This document shows positions 46,149-57,171 of a stretch of DNA of 64,000 nucleotides, piece by piece. The notes beneath the pieces were generated by a model. It made no database searches, was not told the DNA's origin, and saw nothing but the letters and a program-made list of their open reading frames with translations. The stretch's first letter is position 1. The number at the start of each line of letters is the position of its first letter. The position numbers and the translations under genes were made by a program. Location: the NCBI GenBank assembly GCA_963576725.1, contig OY755237.1:67949472-68013471 (forward strand), read 5' to 3'. The stretch comes from Azorinus chamasolen. Taxonomy: Eukaryota > Mollusca > Bivalvia > Cardiida > Solecurtidae.

Positions 46149-46320
46149 TTAACTCCTTAGCTACCGAATTTGGTCGTCTGCAAACTTTGTCGTCTGCTGC
46201 AATTTTCATTTTGTTTTATTCTCATGATTTTTGTTCAAAAACAGTCACAGTTACAAACTGTTTGGGCCCTGATGAGACGCCGAGTTACTCTGCGTCTCAT
46301 CTGAATCCAAACTGAATGTA
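46149..46320. mobile_element. TTAA-type MITE, family B
   Basis: TTAACTCCTTAGCTACCG at the left, the repeated GTCGTCTGC phrase of B, and hairpin GATGAGACGCCGAGTTACTC / GCGTCTCATC. The right end is eroded. Confidence 0.65.
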
Positions 46321-46475
46321 CATGTATTGTAATAAGTAATCACAGATACGAAACTGGCCGCGAGATTATACAAACTGTACTTACAAAGTGTTTTCTGTAG
46401 ATGTTTTGCTAATTAGCGTTTTCTCCAATTTCTGTATAAAACATTTTTTCATCAAATGTACGACCTTGTTGGGAA

Positions 46476-46651
46476 TACAGTAGAACCTCACTAATACGAC
46501 CACATAAAAGAGGTATAATTCTGGGTGCTAGATGCAGGTGGTAGCTTAATGCAGGACAAAAGTAAATTTTGTCCTGCATTAAGCAACAACCTGCTTATAA
46601 AGACACCCATGTCGATTCATTAAGTGGTCGCATTAGAGGGGTTCTACTGTA
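46476..46651. mobile_element. Tc1/mariner-like MITE, family D, short
   Basis: TACAGTAGAACCTCACTAAT to CGCATTAGAGGGGTTCTACTG plus A. The hairpin GCTTAATGCAGGACAAAAGT / TTTTGTCCTGCATTAAGC lacks the usual centre. Confidence 0.85.
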
Positions 46652-46659
46652 CATGCCTT

Positions 46660-46907
46660 TATAAATATTTGCCCTTGTTGCATATTCATGTAAGAAATAA
46701 TAACACCATGACTATTAGTTTATTTTTTTATATTGGCACATGGACATGGGAAGTTTTGGCCATAGAAGAAATTGTAGAATCATATCTATATTATTTCATA
46801 AGCAAACGGAGCAGACCCTGTTCAGACGGCTACTACAGGAGCCGTCTGATCTGGGTCTACTTTGTTGGAAATTGCGTAAAAAGGCGTATTTATTAAAGTA
46901 AAGGGTT
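46660..46907. mobile_element. TTAA-type MITE, family A'
   Basis: Left arm TATTCATGTAAGAAATAATA, hairpin ACCCTGTTCAGACGGCTACT / AGGAGCCGTCTGATCTGGGT, right end GTAAAGGG followed by TTAA. Confidence 0.7.
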
Positions 46908-46935
46908 AACCCAGGTTTTACATCTAATCTAAAAT

Positions 46936-47015
46936 TGGAATACGTGAGCCTCTGCTACGACTCAAACTCACGACCTCCTGATTGACGCTTTACCGTTAAT
47001 GAAGTGAGGCCCGCA
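46936..47015 (-). mobile_element. tRNA-derived SINE fragment
   Basis: Minus strand: GGTAAAGCGTCAATCAGGAG, then a B-box-like GTGAGTTTGAGTCG. No full cloverleaf. Confidence 0.4.
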
Positions 47016-47051
47016 TTTCGGGCACATTCGCCTCCTCCGTGTACAAGCTTA

Positions 47052-47240
47052 AATAGGGCCTACAGTAAACCTCTCTCAAGCGAACGTAAAAAGAGATTTA
47101 ATTCTGGTAGCTTAATGTAGGACGAAAGTTATGCAGAAAGCTCTTGTATGCACTTTCTGCATTACTTTCGGTATGCATTAATCAACCAATTATTTTTTAA
47201 AGCCATCTGTGTTTATTTATAAGGTGGTCGCTTTAGAGGG
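47052..47240. mobile_element. Tc1/mariner-like MITE, family D
   Basis: CTACAGTAAACCTCTCTCAAG, arms GGTAGCTTAATGTAGGACG and the mirror ending GTATGCATTAATCAACC, then GGTCGCTTTAGAGGGAC. Confidence 0.65.
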
Positions 47241-47284
47241 ACTTTGTGTGCAGTTACATAAAGTATGCCAAGAATGTATTAGTA

Positions 47285-47492
47285 TACAGTAAAACCTCTC
47301 TATAACGGCCACTAAATTATGTTAATTAATTGCTATTTTGGGCAGGTGGCTGCATAAAGCAAGGTGGAAGTAAAACATAACGCTCCTATAGGAGCGTTCT
47401 GTTTCACTTTCACCTTGCTTTAAGCAGTCACCTGCATTTAACACAAAATATTTTATGTAAATTAGTGGCCGTTATAGAGAGGTTTTACTGTA
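47285..47492. mobile_element. Tc1/mariner-like MITE, family C
   Basis: TA-flanked CAGTAAAACCTCTCTATAAC ... GTTATAGAGAGGTTTTACTG; core centre GCTCCTATAGGAGC. Confidence 0.9.
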
Positions 47493-47536
47493 TTAGTGTA
47501 TTTGTTGACGAATTATAAAATATCGTGTGTCATATT

Positions 47537-48328
47537 GGTTTATTCCCATTTCGTCTACTTCCCATTTCGTCTACTGTAATTCATTCCCATTTCGTCTACT
47601 CTAAAATTTTACCCTGTTCCCATTTCGTCTACTGTTATAATTAAGTTATATTTACTCAGTTATTTTATTAATATCATACAAAATTTAGACATTTTAGGAC
47701 TTTTTAATGTGTTGTCATCAATTTTTATATGAAAAAAAGTACATTTAAGATGCTTTTTGGGCAGCAGACTTAATCCACAGTAGTATTTTTGACACTTTCC
47801 ATTGTTAGGGAGGCAAATACATAATCATGTTTTCTTAAGAATTACCATGACTTATATCAGTTGGGCCATTGCATAATCATGTTTTCACAGTTTTCTTAAG
47901 CATTACCATGACTTACATGAGTTTGGTTTGGACCCAGATCAAAAGTCTAGATGATGATCATTTTTCTTTGATTGGCTGAAGTGGTTTCTTGTTGGGTTTT
48001 TTAAATTGCATTTTTGCTTGCATAAAATTTCTAAGTTAATCTTTAAAACTCCTACAGAAAACTGTTTTGGGTTTTGATCCAGATCATTAGTTTGGGTCAA
48101 GATAAACAAAAAAAAATAACTTGATATTAAAAAGTCCTAAAATGCATGAATTTTGCATGATGTGAAGATGGTATAATATTGATCAAAGACATAAAAATAT
48201 AAGCAGTAGACATGAAAAATATAAGCAGTAGACGAAATGGGAAAGGATGTAAAATTAGGAGTAGACGAAATGGGAACAAATGCCAAAATAGTAGACGAAA
48301 TGGTAAGTAGACGAAATGGGAAGTTACC
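47537..48328. mobile_element. 792-bp inverted-repeat element with 8-bp target duplication and motif-repeat ends
   Basis: Flanked by GTCATATT at 47529-47536 and 48329-48336. Ends read GGTTTATTCCCATTTCG and, from the right, GGTAACTTCCCATTTCG. CCCATTTCGTCTAC occurs at 47545, 47561, 47586 and 47619; its reverse complement occurs at 48228, 48261, 48291 (one change) and 48307. Inverted similarity continues inward to ACATTTTAGGACTTTTTAAT near 47688-47708, giving arms of roughly 170-200 bp. The interior is AT-rich without a transposase. 8-bp duplications with long inverted arms fit Mutator-like or hAT elements. Confidence 0.9.
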
Positions 48329-48389
48329 GTCATATTTTTACAGACTATTACACAAACGGGTATACACCTAGACAGATGGTAAAACCAGT

Positions 48390-48755
48390 GTTGGAGCAGG
48401 TGACTGCTTAGCACCTTTCCCTGCTCTTTCCCTGTTTCCAAATTTCAGTACCTACTGAATATTCATGCAAAAATTAGTTGCAACAATATATGGAAGGTGG
48501 CACTCTGTAGCCATTTGAGAAGTTAAGAAACAGATCTTTCAAATTTCATTAGCAAACAGAGCAGACTCTGGCTAGAAACTGATCTGGTTCTGCTCTGTTT
48601 ACAAATGCGTGAAAATACGTTTATATGAAGGAAAATGTTAAAGCAATGTGAATGTCCTTCAAAAAGCTCATCTGGGAGCTTTCTGCCTGACTTTCACCCT
48701 GCACCAACCTGCCACCTGTCTTAAGCATTGACATTAATACTTACTGTGCGGGACA
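48390..48755. mobile_element. Family D MITE interrupted by a family A MITE
   Basis: The D halves are GCAGGTGACTGCTTA at 48396 and AAGCAATGTGAATGTCC at 48640, ending CCACCTGTCTTAAG. Between them is an A element (TTTCCCTGTTTCCAAATTTC, a shortened hairpin near 48548-48602, end AGGAAAATG plus TTAA). Same target position as at 10599. Confidence 0.65.
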
Positions 48756-48769
48756 CCAGTCACTAATAC

Positions 48770-48945
48770 CCTTTGTAAGCAGTGTAGATCCGGAAGGGAG
48801 GGCTCATTGAGGAGCCTTCTCATCAGGGTCTGCACTGTTTGTCATGTTACACCTTTCTTCAGAAAAATCCCTATATATTCCCCATAAGTTCGCCCTGTCT
48901 CAATTTTGGAATAGTCCATTTGAAAATTCAGCGTTGTAAGGGTTA
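48770..48945. mobile_element. TTAA-type MITE, family L
   Basis: Hairpin GTAGATCCGGAAGGGAGGGC / GCCTTCTCATCAGGGTCTGC; right end GCGTTGTAAGGG plus TTAA, as at 39105. Confidence 0.6.
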
Positions 48946-49089
48946 ATACTTATTTGACGTTCGATTTAGAGAGCTTGAACTGTACTTAGATCGATAAATT
49001 TGAAATACAATAGAACCTGTCCTAGTCATTTGTTTTAAGAATGATAGTAAAGTAATGCTCAGCGAAAGTAATGCAGAAAGCTCCCAGAG

Positions 49090-49170
49090 CGCGATGGTCG
49101 TAATTATCCCAGTGGTACAGCGTGCGCTTCATATTCAGGGGGTCATGAGTTTGAACCGCAGCGTAAGCCC
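49090..49170 (+). mobile_element. tRNA-derived SINE fragment
   Basis: GCGCGATGGTCGTAATTATC, then CAGTGGTACAGCGTGCGC and a B-box-like ATGAGTTTGAACC. Probably a SINE head. Confidence 0.4.
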
Positions 49171-49544
49171 ACATATCCCCCATATTGTATTCATGTATTA
49201 TTTACCTGTCATAACCCTTTCCTTCAGATAAACACATTTGCATGCATTCGCAAACAGAGTATACCTAGGCAGTGTAGGAGACATCTGATATGGGTCTGTT
49301 TTATTCTCTTATTTTAGTTATTTACTATCTGGAAGTTTACGTTAATTCATGACGTGCACTGTATAGAGTGATTTTACTGTAATTGAGGGGGAAATGGAGT
49401 ATGGGGTTGAAATGATTTGATTGGTCGGGTAATTCGAAACAAACAATGTTTTTACATCTAAGCACGTGTGCATGTTGCATACTCAAATAATAAATAATAT
49501 TTGTTTTTGTTTTGACGGTTATACATCCTGTTTCACACAACAGT

Positions 49545-49735
49545 TAAACCTCTCTGAACCGATGTTTTAGCAAAGAAAACATGAGACATCGCTATGCAGG
49601 TGGCTGCTTAATGCAGGGTGAAAGTCATGCAGAAAGCTTCTCTATGATCGCCTTGCATTGACCTGCCACCTGTTTAATAGACTGACTTTCATAACTCTTT
49701 AGAGTGTTCGGTTTGGAGATGTTTTACTGTCAATG
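49545..49735. mobile_element. Tc1/mariner-like MITE, family D, degenerate
   Basis: CAGTTAAACCTCTCTGAACC ... TTCGGTTTGGAGATGTTTTA; inner GCAGGTGGCTGCTTAATGC. Confidence 0.65.
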
Positions 49736-49762
49736 CGCACAAGAGCTACCGTTTCATTAAGC

Positions 49763-49955
49763 TTAACCCTTATCACATAATGTCTGCTCAACTTTTGAAT
49801 CTGTTGCTATTTGGATTCGATCAAGATTTGAGAAGCTATTGGCAAAGATACTGGCAGTTTGGATCCTGATGAGACGTCGGGTTACTCGGCGTCTTATCTG
49901 GGGTGTAGCTGATATCAAATTCGAGTCATGTCGTAGACAGCGGAATAAGGGTTAA
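49763..49955. mobile_element. TTAA-type MITE, family B variant
   Basis: TTAA at 49763-49766 and 49952-49955; hairpin ATCCTGATGAGACGTCGGGT with an eroded second arm. Confidence 0.65.
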
Positions 49956-50025
49956 TCTTAACGAGCATCTCATGACTAGAGATTGGACCGTTTGCTCGCT
50001 AACCGTGGCTTGGCTAACATTTGCA

Positions 50026-50093
50026 AACAATTTGGATCCAGATGAGACGCCGAGTAACTCGGCGTCTCATCAGGATCCAAACTGTTTGACACC
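50026..50093. mobile_element. TTAA-type MITE hairpin core, family B
   Basis: CAATTTGGATCCAGATGAGA and its mirror around GCCGAGTAACTCGGC; near-perfect. Confidence 0.8.
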
Positions 50094-50404
50094 CAGTCAA
50101 TAGTTTCTCAGATACTTGTTAGTCTCGAAAGTAATCATATTTGCAGCAGGTCCAAATTTCAGCAGACATTATATTTTACAGCAGGGTAAGATTTAATACG
50201 AGTTTATTATCGATAACGTCTAGCTTTACATCCGTGTTCAGTGACTGAGTTTATCCTCAAACTATTGTTGTTCGTTTAAAACAATTTCATGAATATTAAT
50301 GCACGAAAGTATGAATGTAGGAATATTAATTAGCTGAATTTTCATAACAGTATCGTGAACAAATGTTGTATTCGCCTAGGCAGAATATGTAGAATCTATT
50401 TTGT

Positions 50405-51055
50405 TTTCTTAACCCTTTCCCTGTTCTATGTTTATTCCAAATTTCAATACCTATTGAATATTCATGGACAAAATAGTAATAATGAATTATGAAGGTGGTG
50501 CATTGTAGCCATGTTGGAAAGTAAATAAACAGACCTTTCAAATTACATTTGAATGCCAACTACATTGGTTTATGATGAATAAAATATGTGTATTAGTATA
50601 TCCAAATTTACCTTCATGTCGGAAACCTATCAAATATATGCTCCAAAAACATATTTTGCATCATTAAGGAATTAGAAAAAGGGAACGGTATGTGCTATAG
50701 GTATTACATTATCCTTAGCTAATGAATATGTATTAACTGTCACTAAGCAAACAGGGTAAAGCCAGATCATACAGCTTTAAATTTGATTTGAGTCTACCCT
50801 GTTTGAAATAAACATAATGAATCTCCTCCTTGTGAACTACAATGTTTACTTTTATAAGGTGCATGCTAATTACATTACTTAATGAATCTTTATAAACTGT
50901 CATTGAGCAAACAGAGTAGACCCAGATCATACAGCTGTAGTTTTGATTTGCGTCTACCATGTCTACCTCGATACTTATTCAATATTCATGGACAAAATAG
51001 TTATAAATGAAATTTGGAATTTGGAATGAAATTTGGAAGTTGGAATAGTGTAGCC
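50405..51055. mobile_element. Cluster of eroded family A MITEs
   Basis: A family A left end (CCCTTTCCCTGTTCTATG) starts at about 50413. Two related units around 50740-50810 and 50890-50960 both carry AAACTGTCAYTRAGCAAACA and a shortened hairpin. Another left-arm copy lies at 50980-51055. Probably overlapping insertions and a local duplication of about 145 bp. Confidence 0.5.
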
Positions 51056-51090
51056 ATTTTTTAAACTAAAGAAACTATGAAATTCAATTA

Positions 51091-51161
51091 GCAAACATAG
51101 TAGATCCTGATCAGACGGCTCCTATATGAGCCGTCTGATCTGGGTCTACTCTGTTTGCAGA
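51091..51161. mobile_element. TTAA-type MITE hairpin core, family A
   Basis: GATCCTGATCAGACGGCTCC / GAGCCGTCTGATCTGGGTCT. The flanks carry the family left arm from about 50985 and the right arm GCGTGAAAACACATTTATAC. Confidence 0.8.
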
Positions 51162-51594
51162 TGCGTGAAAACACATTTATACAAAGGAAAGGGTATCAGC
51201 AACGTCTCGTCTAGATCTAGGCTGTTTGGTATTCAGGTAAATTCAAATGAATTGTAAGAAACGCGTACTTTGATCATGGAAGCAGACGACACTTGTTAAA
51301 TGGAAGCAGACGACACAAATGAAACAGACGACAGTTGTGTCAAGAACGCAGACAACAATTGTTTCACACGAGAGTTACTTGGTGTTCTGTTTGTTCAATA
51401 ATCCAAAGTCATGGGTTCAGTTAATTGTACTTGTACTCAACATCTTACATTATCATGACGTGTGTCAGTTTGACATCAGACATCTCAACACTTACCAGGA
51501 TGTAACAAACATAACGTCTGCTCAAAATTGGATCTCGTAAAATTATTACAACTTCCGACTCGAGCGAGCTTTTGAGAAACTATTGAAGGGGTGT

Positions 51595-51662
51595 CAAACA
51601 GTTTGGATGCCGTTGAGACGCCGAGTTACTCGGCGTCTCATCTGGATCCAAGTTGTTTGTAA
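51595..51662. mobile_element. TTAA-type MITE hairpin core, family B
   Basis: CAAACAGTTTGGATGCCG ... CATCTGGATCCAAGTTGTTTG around GCCGAGTTACTCGGC. Confidence 0.8.
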
Positions 51663-51738
51663 ATGTGTGTCAGATTAGCGACATAAAGGTTAAACAATGA
51701 ACTATGTCAAGGTGAAGTCTGACCTGTTCAATTAACAA

Positions 51739-51988
51739 TTAACCCTTTCCCTCATATAGACGTGTTTTCACGCATTTGCAAACAGAGAAGACCCAGATCA
51801 GACGGCTCCTATAGGAGCCGTCTAATCAGGGTCTGCTCTGTTTGCTAACGGAATTTAATAGATCGGTTTCTTTAGTTTCCAAAATGGCAACAATGCTGCA
51901 TCTTCCATATTTCGTTATAACTATTTTGTCTATGAATATGCAGTAGGTATTAAAATTTGGCCGAAATACAGAACAGGGAAAGGGTTAA
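51739..51988. mobile_element. TTAA-type MITE, family A, complete
   Basis: TTAA at 51739-51742 and 51985-51988; ends CCCTTTCCCTCATA and, from the right, CCCTTTCCCTGTTC. The hairpin (51776-51846) pairs CCCAGATCAGACGGCTCC with GGAGCCGTCTAATCAGGG around TATA. Confidence 0.92.
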
Positions 51989-52077
51989 CAAATATGCAAT
52001 TATCATTGAAGGTCGTCACCTAACGCTGGTCCTGCTAATAGTGACCTTACAGTTATTTGCAAATAGTATGGATCAGT

Positions 52078-52147
52078 CATTTGCAAACAGTCTGGATCCA
52101 GATGAGACGCCGAGTTACTCGGCGTCTCATCTGGACCCAAACTGTTG
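52078..52147. mobile_element. TTAA-type MITE hairpin core, family B
   Basis: TTGCAAACAGTCTGGATCC ... GGACCCAAACTGTTGG around GCCGAGTTACTCGGC. Confidence 0.8.
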
Positions 52148-52432
52148 GACACTCGGTTAGCAGTGTGTCAAATCTTGAACGGATCAGAAGTTAGAATAGT
52201 TGATGTGCAGTCCTAAAGAACACATAAAATTTCAGACATTTTCAAATAACTGAACTAGTTTTTGCAGACGCATACTCGTAAAGGTATCTATGCTATCTCT
52301 GACATAGTTTTCATTAAGAAAATCGAACAAATATTAATAACTGTAACGTTACAATCCCGTCCGGCGAACATATTTGTGAAGCGTGAAACCCGCTGTTTAA
52401 CTTTTACCCAGCTGTGGAAATAAATTTCTGCT

Positions 52433-52650
52433 CAATCCATTACTCCATGAATATTTATACAAGGAATAATGAGTTCATGAATATTAATTAAGTCAATATT
52501 TATAACTGCACATGAACACAGGAATATTTGACAATGGCAGAAATTGTTAACTCAGACATAAACAGAGCAGACCCTGATCAGCCGTGTGGTATGCGTCTAC
52601 TCTGTTTGCAAATATGTAGAAAGGCGTATTTATTGAGTAAAGCGTTAATT
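52433..52650. mobile_element. TTAA-type MITE, family A', hairpin shortened
   Basis: ATTACTCCATGAATATTTAT at the left and GTATTTATTGAGTAAAGCG plus TTAA at the right. Most of the hairpin is lost (ACCCTGATCAGCCGTGTG). Confidence 0.6.
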
Positions 52651-52867
52651 TTGGATCTGGTTTCGATCAAGCTTTTCAGATTTTATTGACCAGGTGTCAA
52701 AAAGGTTGGATCCTGATGAGACACAGAGATGACTGGCGCCTCGTCTGGATCCAAACTCTTTTCAAATGCGAGTAAAGTGACGGACAGAGGGACAAAAGTT
52801 AACTTCCATTTTTTATCCACGGTACATGCATTCAAGCACATGCTTGACAGATACTACTCATTTGCAA

Positions 52868-53075
52868 ATGCAACGACAGTAAGTAGAACCTTTCTTAAGC
52901 GGTCATTCATTTATTGAACATAGGATTGTTTAATAAAAAGTGGTTGCTTTATGTAGGGCGAAAGTGAGGCAGACAGCTTTCTGCATTATTTTTGACCTAC
53001 ATTACCATCTGCCTTACAGACCCATAATCAGGCCCCTTTTTGGCGACCGCTTAAAAGACAGGTTCTACTGCAGAT
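52868..53075. mobile_element. Tc1/mariner-like MITE, family D
   Basis: AGTAGAACCTTTCTTAAGCG ... CGCTTAAAAGACAGGTTCTAC; inner arms shortened. Confidence 0.65.
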
Positions 53076-53277
53076 CCAGATCTGACAGCTTCAGCTTCTA
53101 TAGGAGTTTGCTAATGGAATAATGTAGACCTGGTGCGACTGTTTCTACCATCGCCAAACATTTCTGTGATCATAACGCTATTTACCAATTTATCTAATTA
53201 ATATTCACATTGAACCTACCATTTTCTACATTAACCTCAAGCCTGCTTTCGGTAGATCCATAATTACATTTATATTC

Positions 53278-53512
53278 TGTTAGGATCCAGATCAGACGCA
53301 AAGCCACTCGGTGTCTCATCAGGATCCAAACTGTTTGGAGTAAATCTACCGAAAAGGCGTATTAACTAGGGAAAATGAAAAATTAGAATTTTGTACTTTG
53401 AAACCATTGTGATAAATACAGCATTTGCTCCTATAGGAGGAAATGCTCTATTTATCACAATGGTTTCACAAAGTGAATTTTACAGAGTCGTCAATATAAG
53501 GGAATGGGTTAA
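53278..53512. mobile_element. B hairpin fused to a family E MITE
   Basis: A B hairpin (53283-53338) abuts family E sequence from 53341 (GTAAATCTACCGAAAAGG). The E palindrome CATTTGCTCCTATAGGAGGAA follows, with right end GGGAATGGG plus TTAA at 53509-53512. The E left end is missing. Confidence 0.7.
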
Positions 53513-54049
53513 AACGGATTTTTTAAAAAGAGAAGAGAAAGTATTGATTCTTATATTTGAATGTCCACTTTAGAAAGGTTTTACTGTGTATAAAAGTATG
53601 GTCATAGTTATTGAATATTTGGGGAAAATGCAGTCCATTTCTGAACGAATGCAGCATTGCGGTCATTGGTATTACTAGTACTTACGACAAAAGTGAAGAG
53701 CAACCCGAATCAACGGGTCGAAAGGACATGCACTGTAAAATTAGGTTGTCTATCTTTATGTGTGTCTTTTAGGCATTCTTGTTGTATGTCAGGCTACATA
53801 TTTGCGTGTCGGGCTAATTATATCTCTCTTTCGGGACAAATGAAATGACTGGTGAACAATTATTTCAGCTTTTGCGTGAACACGAACGTACGTAGACACA
53901 ACATCATACCATTCATAGTTAAAAAGTCAATGGGCCAAGGCTGCAACACCGGGACGATTGTCGAAAGGAGCACCCTTGATATCTTGTCAGATCAGCCTTA
54001 ACCAAGAAAATGTTTGGTTTGATCAGGGACTGTTGGACAGTGATCGAAA

Positions 54050-54259
54050 TACAGTAAAACCTCTCTACAACGGTCACTAAATTACATCAAGTTTTTTTGT
54101 GTTAAAGGCAGGTGGATGTTTAAAGCAAGGTGAAAGTAAAACAGAACGCCCCTGTAGGAGCGTCCTGTTTTACTTTCACCTTGCTTTAAGCAGCCACCTG
54201 CCCTAATATACCAACTAATTAACACAATTTAGTGGTCGTTATAGAGAGGTTTTACTGTA
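54050..54259. mobile_element. Tc1/mariner-like MITE, family C
   Basis: TA-flanked CAGTAAAACCTCTCTACAAC ... GTTATAGAGAGGTTTTACTG; core centre GCCCCTGTAGGAGC. Confidence 0.9.
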
Positions 54260-54689
54260 TGTAGTAAATCAAGTTTTCCTAGCTAAAATCCGTGTAGACC
54301 TAGATCAGAGTGTCTATGCTGTTTCTCAATACAGTGCCCTCTCCCTACTATGGAGTAAATGTTCAATGTTGATTTCCACATCAAAACATAAAGTACGAAC
54401 AGAGTGATCAAACAGGTTGGATCCTGATGAGACGCCGAGTTGCTAGATGTCTCACCGGTCTCCAAACTGTAAGCCTTTAACACCTTTTCAGACCAAATAC
54501 ACACATATCAGACGTCTCCTATATGAGCTATCTGGTCAGGGTCTGGTCTGTTTGCTTAAGGAACGATATAGGTAAGATTCTAAAGTTTCTGTCAATATTC
54601 ATATACAAAAAAATAATTAGATTGTTAATAGTAATTACATGGGTTTTTTTCAAAATGGCATATGAACATAGGACATTTTTACCAGATCT

Positions 54690-54900
54690 ATAGTACAAGA
54701 AGGTATCTCTAATTCAACCACTAATAAGAAGTATAATTATTTCTGGTTTAAAACTGACAATTTTTTAATGCATGGCAAACTTTATGCAGAAAGCTTCTGC
54801 AGGAGCTGTCTGCATTATTTTTGCCCTTCAATAAGGAACCACCCAGTCCTTTGCTAATAAAGCATGTGGTAACATTAGCGAGACTTTATTGTATCCTATA
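54690..54900. mobile_element. Tc1/mariner-like MITE, family D, degenerate
   Basis: TACAAGAAGGTATCTCTAAT ... ACATTAGCGAGACTTTATTG; centre AGCTTCTGCAGGAGCT. Confidence 0.6.
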
Positions 54901-55052
54901 AGCAGACAGAGCAGACCCTGATCAGACGGCTTGTACAAGAATTGCCTCATCTGGGTCTACTCTGTTTGCAAAGGCCGCAAAATACTTCTCTATAAAGTAA
55001 TGGCTTAAAGCGGTAGTAATGCGTTCGACAGCGAAGTGTTATGCGTTATCTT

Positions 55053-55278
55053 TTAACCCATTCCCTCATATGCTATTTTAGATACAACCTCTTTGAATTA
55101 ATCTACCGAAAGGGAGCATTAACTAGAGAAAAGAAATTTTTTAGAAGTTATAGTTTGAAACCATTGTGATAAATAGAGCATTTGCTCCTATAGGAGCAAA
55201 TGCTCTATTTATCACAATGGTTTCACAAAGTGACTTTTACAGAGTCGTCAAAAGTCGTCAATATAAAGGAATGGGTTA
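55053..55278. mobile_element. TTAA-type MITE, family E
   Basis: TTAA at 55053-55056 and a mutated TTAG at 55275-55278. The palindrome around CTCCTATAGGAG is perfect over about 61 bp. Confidence 0.88.
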
Positions 55279-55419
55279 GACTTTCCAGTTGGCATTCCAC
55301 ATGGTGTTTGAATTCCCATTGAAAGAATGCTGTTATGACTGCTAGCATAGGTGACATTAAAATATAATGACGTAGCATGTACTTTCTCCGTTCGTCTGTG
55401 CATTAAGGTTTAATACTTT

Positions 55420-55830
55420 GAAGGTTAAATATCTAAATATTTACCACATGAATGTTCAAGTAGGAAAACAATTCTTAACTGATTATGAAGACATGATTGT
55501 ATGGCCGTGGCAGAAACTATAGGCCTATTCATGGTTTCATTTACAAACAGAATAGACCCTTATAAGACGTCTCCCTCAGGAGTCTCTGATCTGGGTACAT
55601 GCTCATAAAGCTTTTTAGTTGAGTCTGAGTTCGTTCTCAATCTTTTGATTGGTCAGATTTGCGTTCTCAAGCTTTTGATTGGTCAGATTTGAGCCAAAGG
55701 CTCAAATCTGACCAATCAGAAACTTGAGAACGAACTCAGACTCAACTAAAAGTTTTATAAGCATGGACCCTGGATTCATTGTGTTTGCAAAGGCGTCTAA
55801 AGGTGTCTCTATCGGGGAAACTGGGCTAAC
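55420..55830. mobile_element. Family A' MITE interrupted by hairpin element G
   Basis: The A' left part (ACCACATGAATGTTCAAGTA) runs to GTCTCTGATCTGGG. Element G occupies 55593-55770, and the A' right arm resumes TGGATTCATTGTGTTTGC. Intact A' reads CTGGGTCTACTCTGTTTGC across the junction. Confidence 0.75.
55593..55770. mobile_element. Hairpin element, family G
   Basis: Second copy of the 27215 palindrome: GGGTACATGCTCATAAAGC to TTTTATAAGCATGGACCC, including the duplicated TTTTGATTGGTCAGATTTG phrase in the left arm. Confidence 0.85.
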
Positions 55831-56394
55831 CCTTTCCGTCATATAAATGAGTTTTATATATAGCTGTCCTATAGGAACCGCCTGATCAGGGTCTGTTCTG
55901 TTTGCCTTTGATCTGATTCTACAGCTTTTGTCAAATTAAAAACAATTCCCTGAAAAGTTTATAAAATTATGACAAAAATCAGCTGATTGATATTCATGAT
56001 GTCATTACGTCTTACATGAATATTGAACAGGACATTTGTTGAGCAGTGGTGCACGCTACGCTCAGCGGCAGTGATGGGATGAAGACAATTACTGTCTGGG
56101 TAGTATTTCCATACCCGCGGTTATTCTCGTAGGGGAAAGTAACACCGGTATATCAAGGCATTGTGTTCATTTGCAATTACGAAAATTAATCTAATAACAT
56201 GTAATATTAATGATATCGTTATTTTTACACGAATATTCACCAGGTAAAGGTTTATACCTTTCAATACGGGACAAGAGTGTATCTGTCAGTTGGAAACAGT
56301 GTTGACCAAGAAAACGAGAAAAGAGGGATACATTTTAACGATCATTTTATTGACGGAAGATATCTTTTAAATTTGAGTCTTTACAGGGTAACGA

Positions 56395-57085
56395 TATTCA
56401 GCACCAAAGGTCTTAATATTTAACCATCTCTTGGTAACGATGTTCAGTATCAAATGTCTTATGCATGTATATGTCTTGATATTTAACCCATTCCCTCATA
56501 TTGACGACTTTTGACGACTCTGTAAAAGTTACTTTGTGAAACCATTGTGATAAATAGAGCATTTGCTCCTATAGGAGCAAATGCTCTATTTATCACAAAG
56601 GTTTCAAACTACAAATTTCTAAAAGTTTCCTTTTCTCTAGTTAATGCTCCTTTTCAGTAGATTTATTCAAAGAGATTGTATCTTAAAATAGCCTATGAGG
56701 TAATGGGTTAACCCTCACATGGTAACGATACTCAGTATCAGAAGGTCTTATGTATGTCTTGGTATTGAACCATCTCTTGGTAACGATATTCAGTATCAGT
56801 ATGTCTTGATATTTAACCCTCTTATGGTAACGGCTAGTATCAAAGGTCTTATATATGTTTTGATATTTAACCCTCTTATGGTAACGGCTAGTATCAAAGG
56901 TTTTATATATGTCTTGATATTTAACCCTCTTATGGTAACGGCTTGTATCAAAGGTCTTGTATATGTCTTGATATTTAACCCTCTTATGGTAACGGCTTGT
57001 ATCAAAGGTCTTGTATACGTCTTGATATTTAACCCTCCTATGGTAACGGCTTGTATCAAAGGTCTTGTATATGTCTTGATATTTA
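56395..57085. repeat. 54-bp tandem repeat array interrupted by a MITE
   Basis: Regular 54-bp units from 56808 to 57085 (GATATTTAACCCTCTTATGG plus GTAACGGCTAGTATCAAAGG), with diverged units back to about 56395. ORFs on both strands simply translate the 18-codon repeat and are not genes. Confidence 0.9.
56483..56711. mobile_element. TTAA-type MITE, family E, with visible empty site
   Basis: Inserted in the 54-bp array: GATAT-TTAA before and TTAA-CCCTCACATGG after, where uninterrupted units read GATATTTAACCCTCTTATGG. The element is 221 bp (56487-56707) with ends CCCATTCCCTCATA and, from the right, CCCATTACCTCATA. The central hairpin is nearly perfect. Confidence 0.95.
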
Positions 57086-57171
57086 AGCATTTACTCCACA
57101 AATACGCGATTCTAGGCATTTGCAAACGGAGCTTATCAGGATCCGCTCTGTTTGCTTATGGTATACGTATA

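Noticed and set aside
48127..48441. Hydrophobic minus-strand ORF (PFRLL repeats)
   Set aside because: It translates the end-proximal CCCATTTCGTCTAC motifs of the 47537-48328 element.
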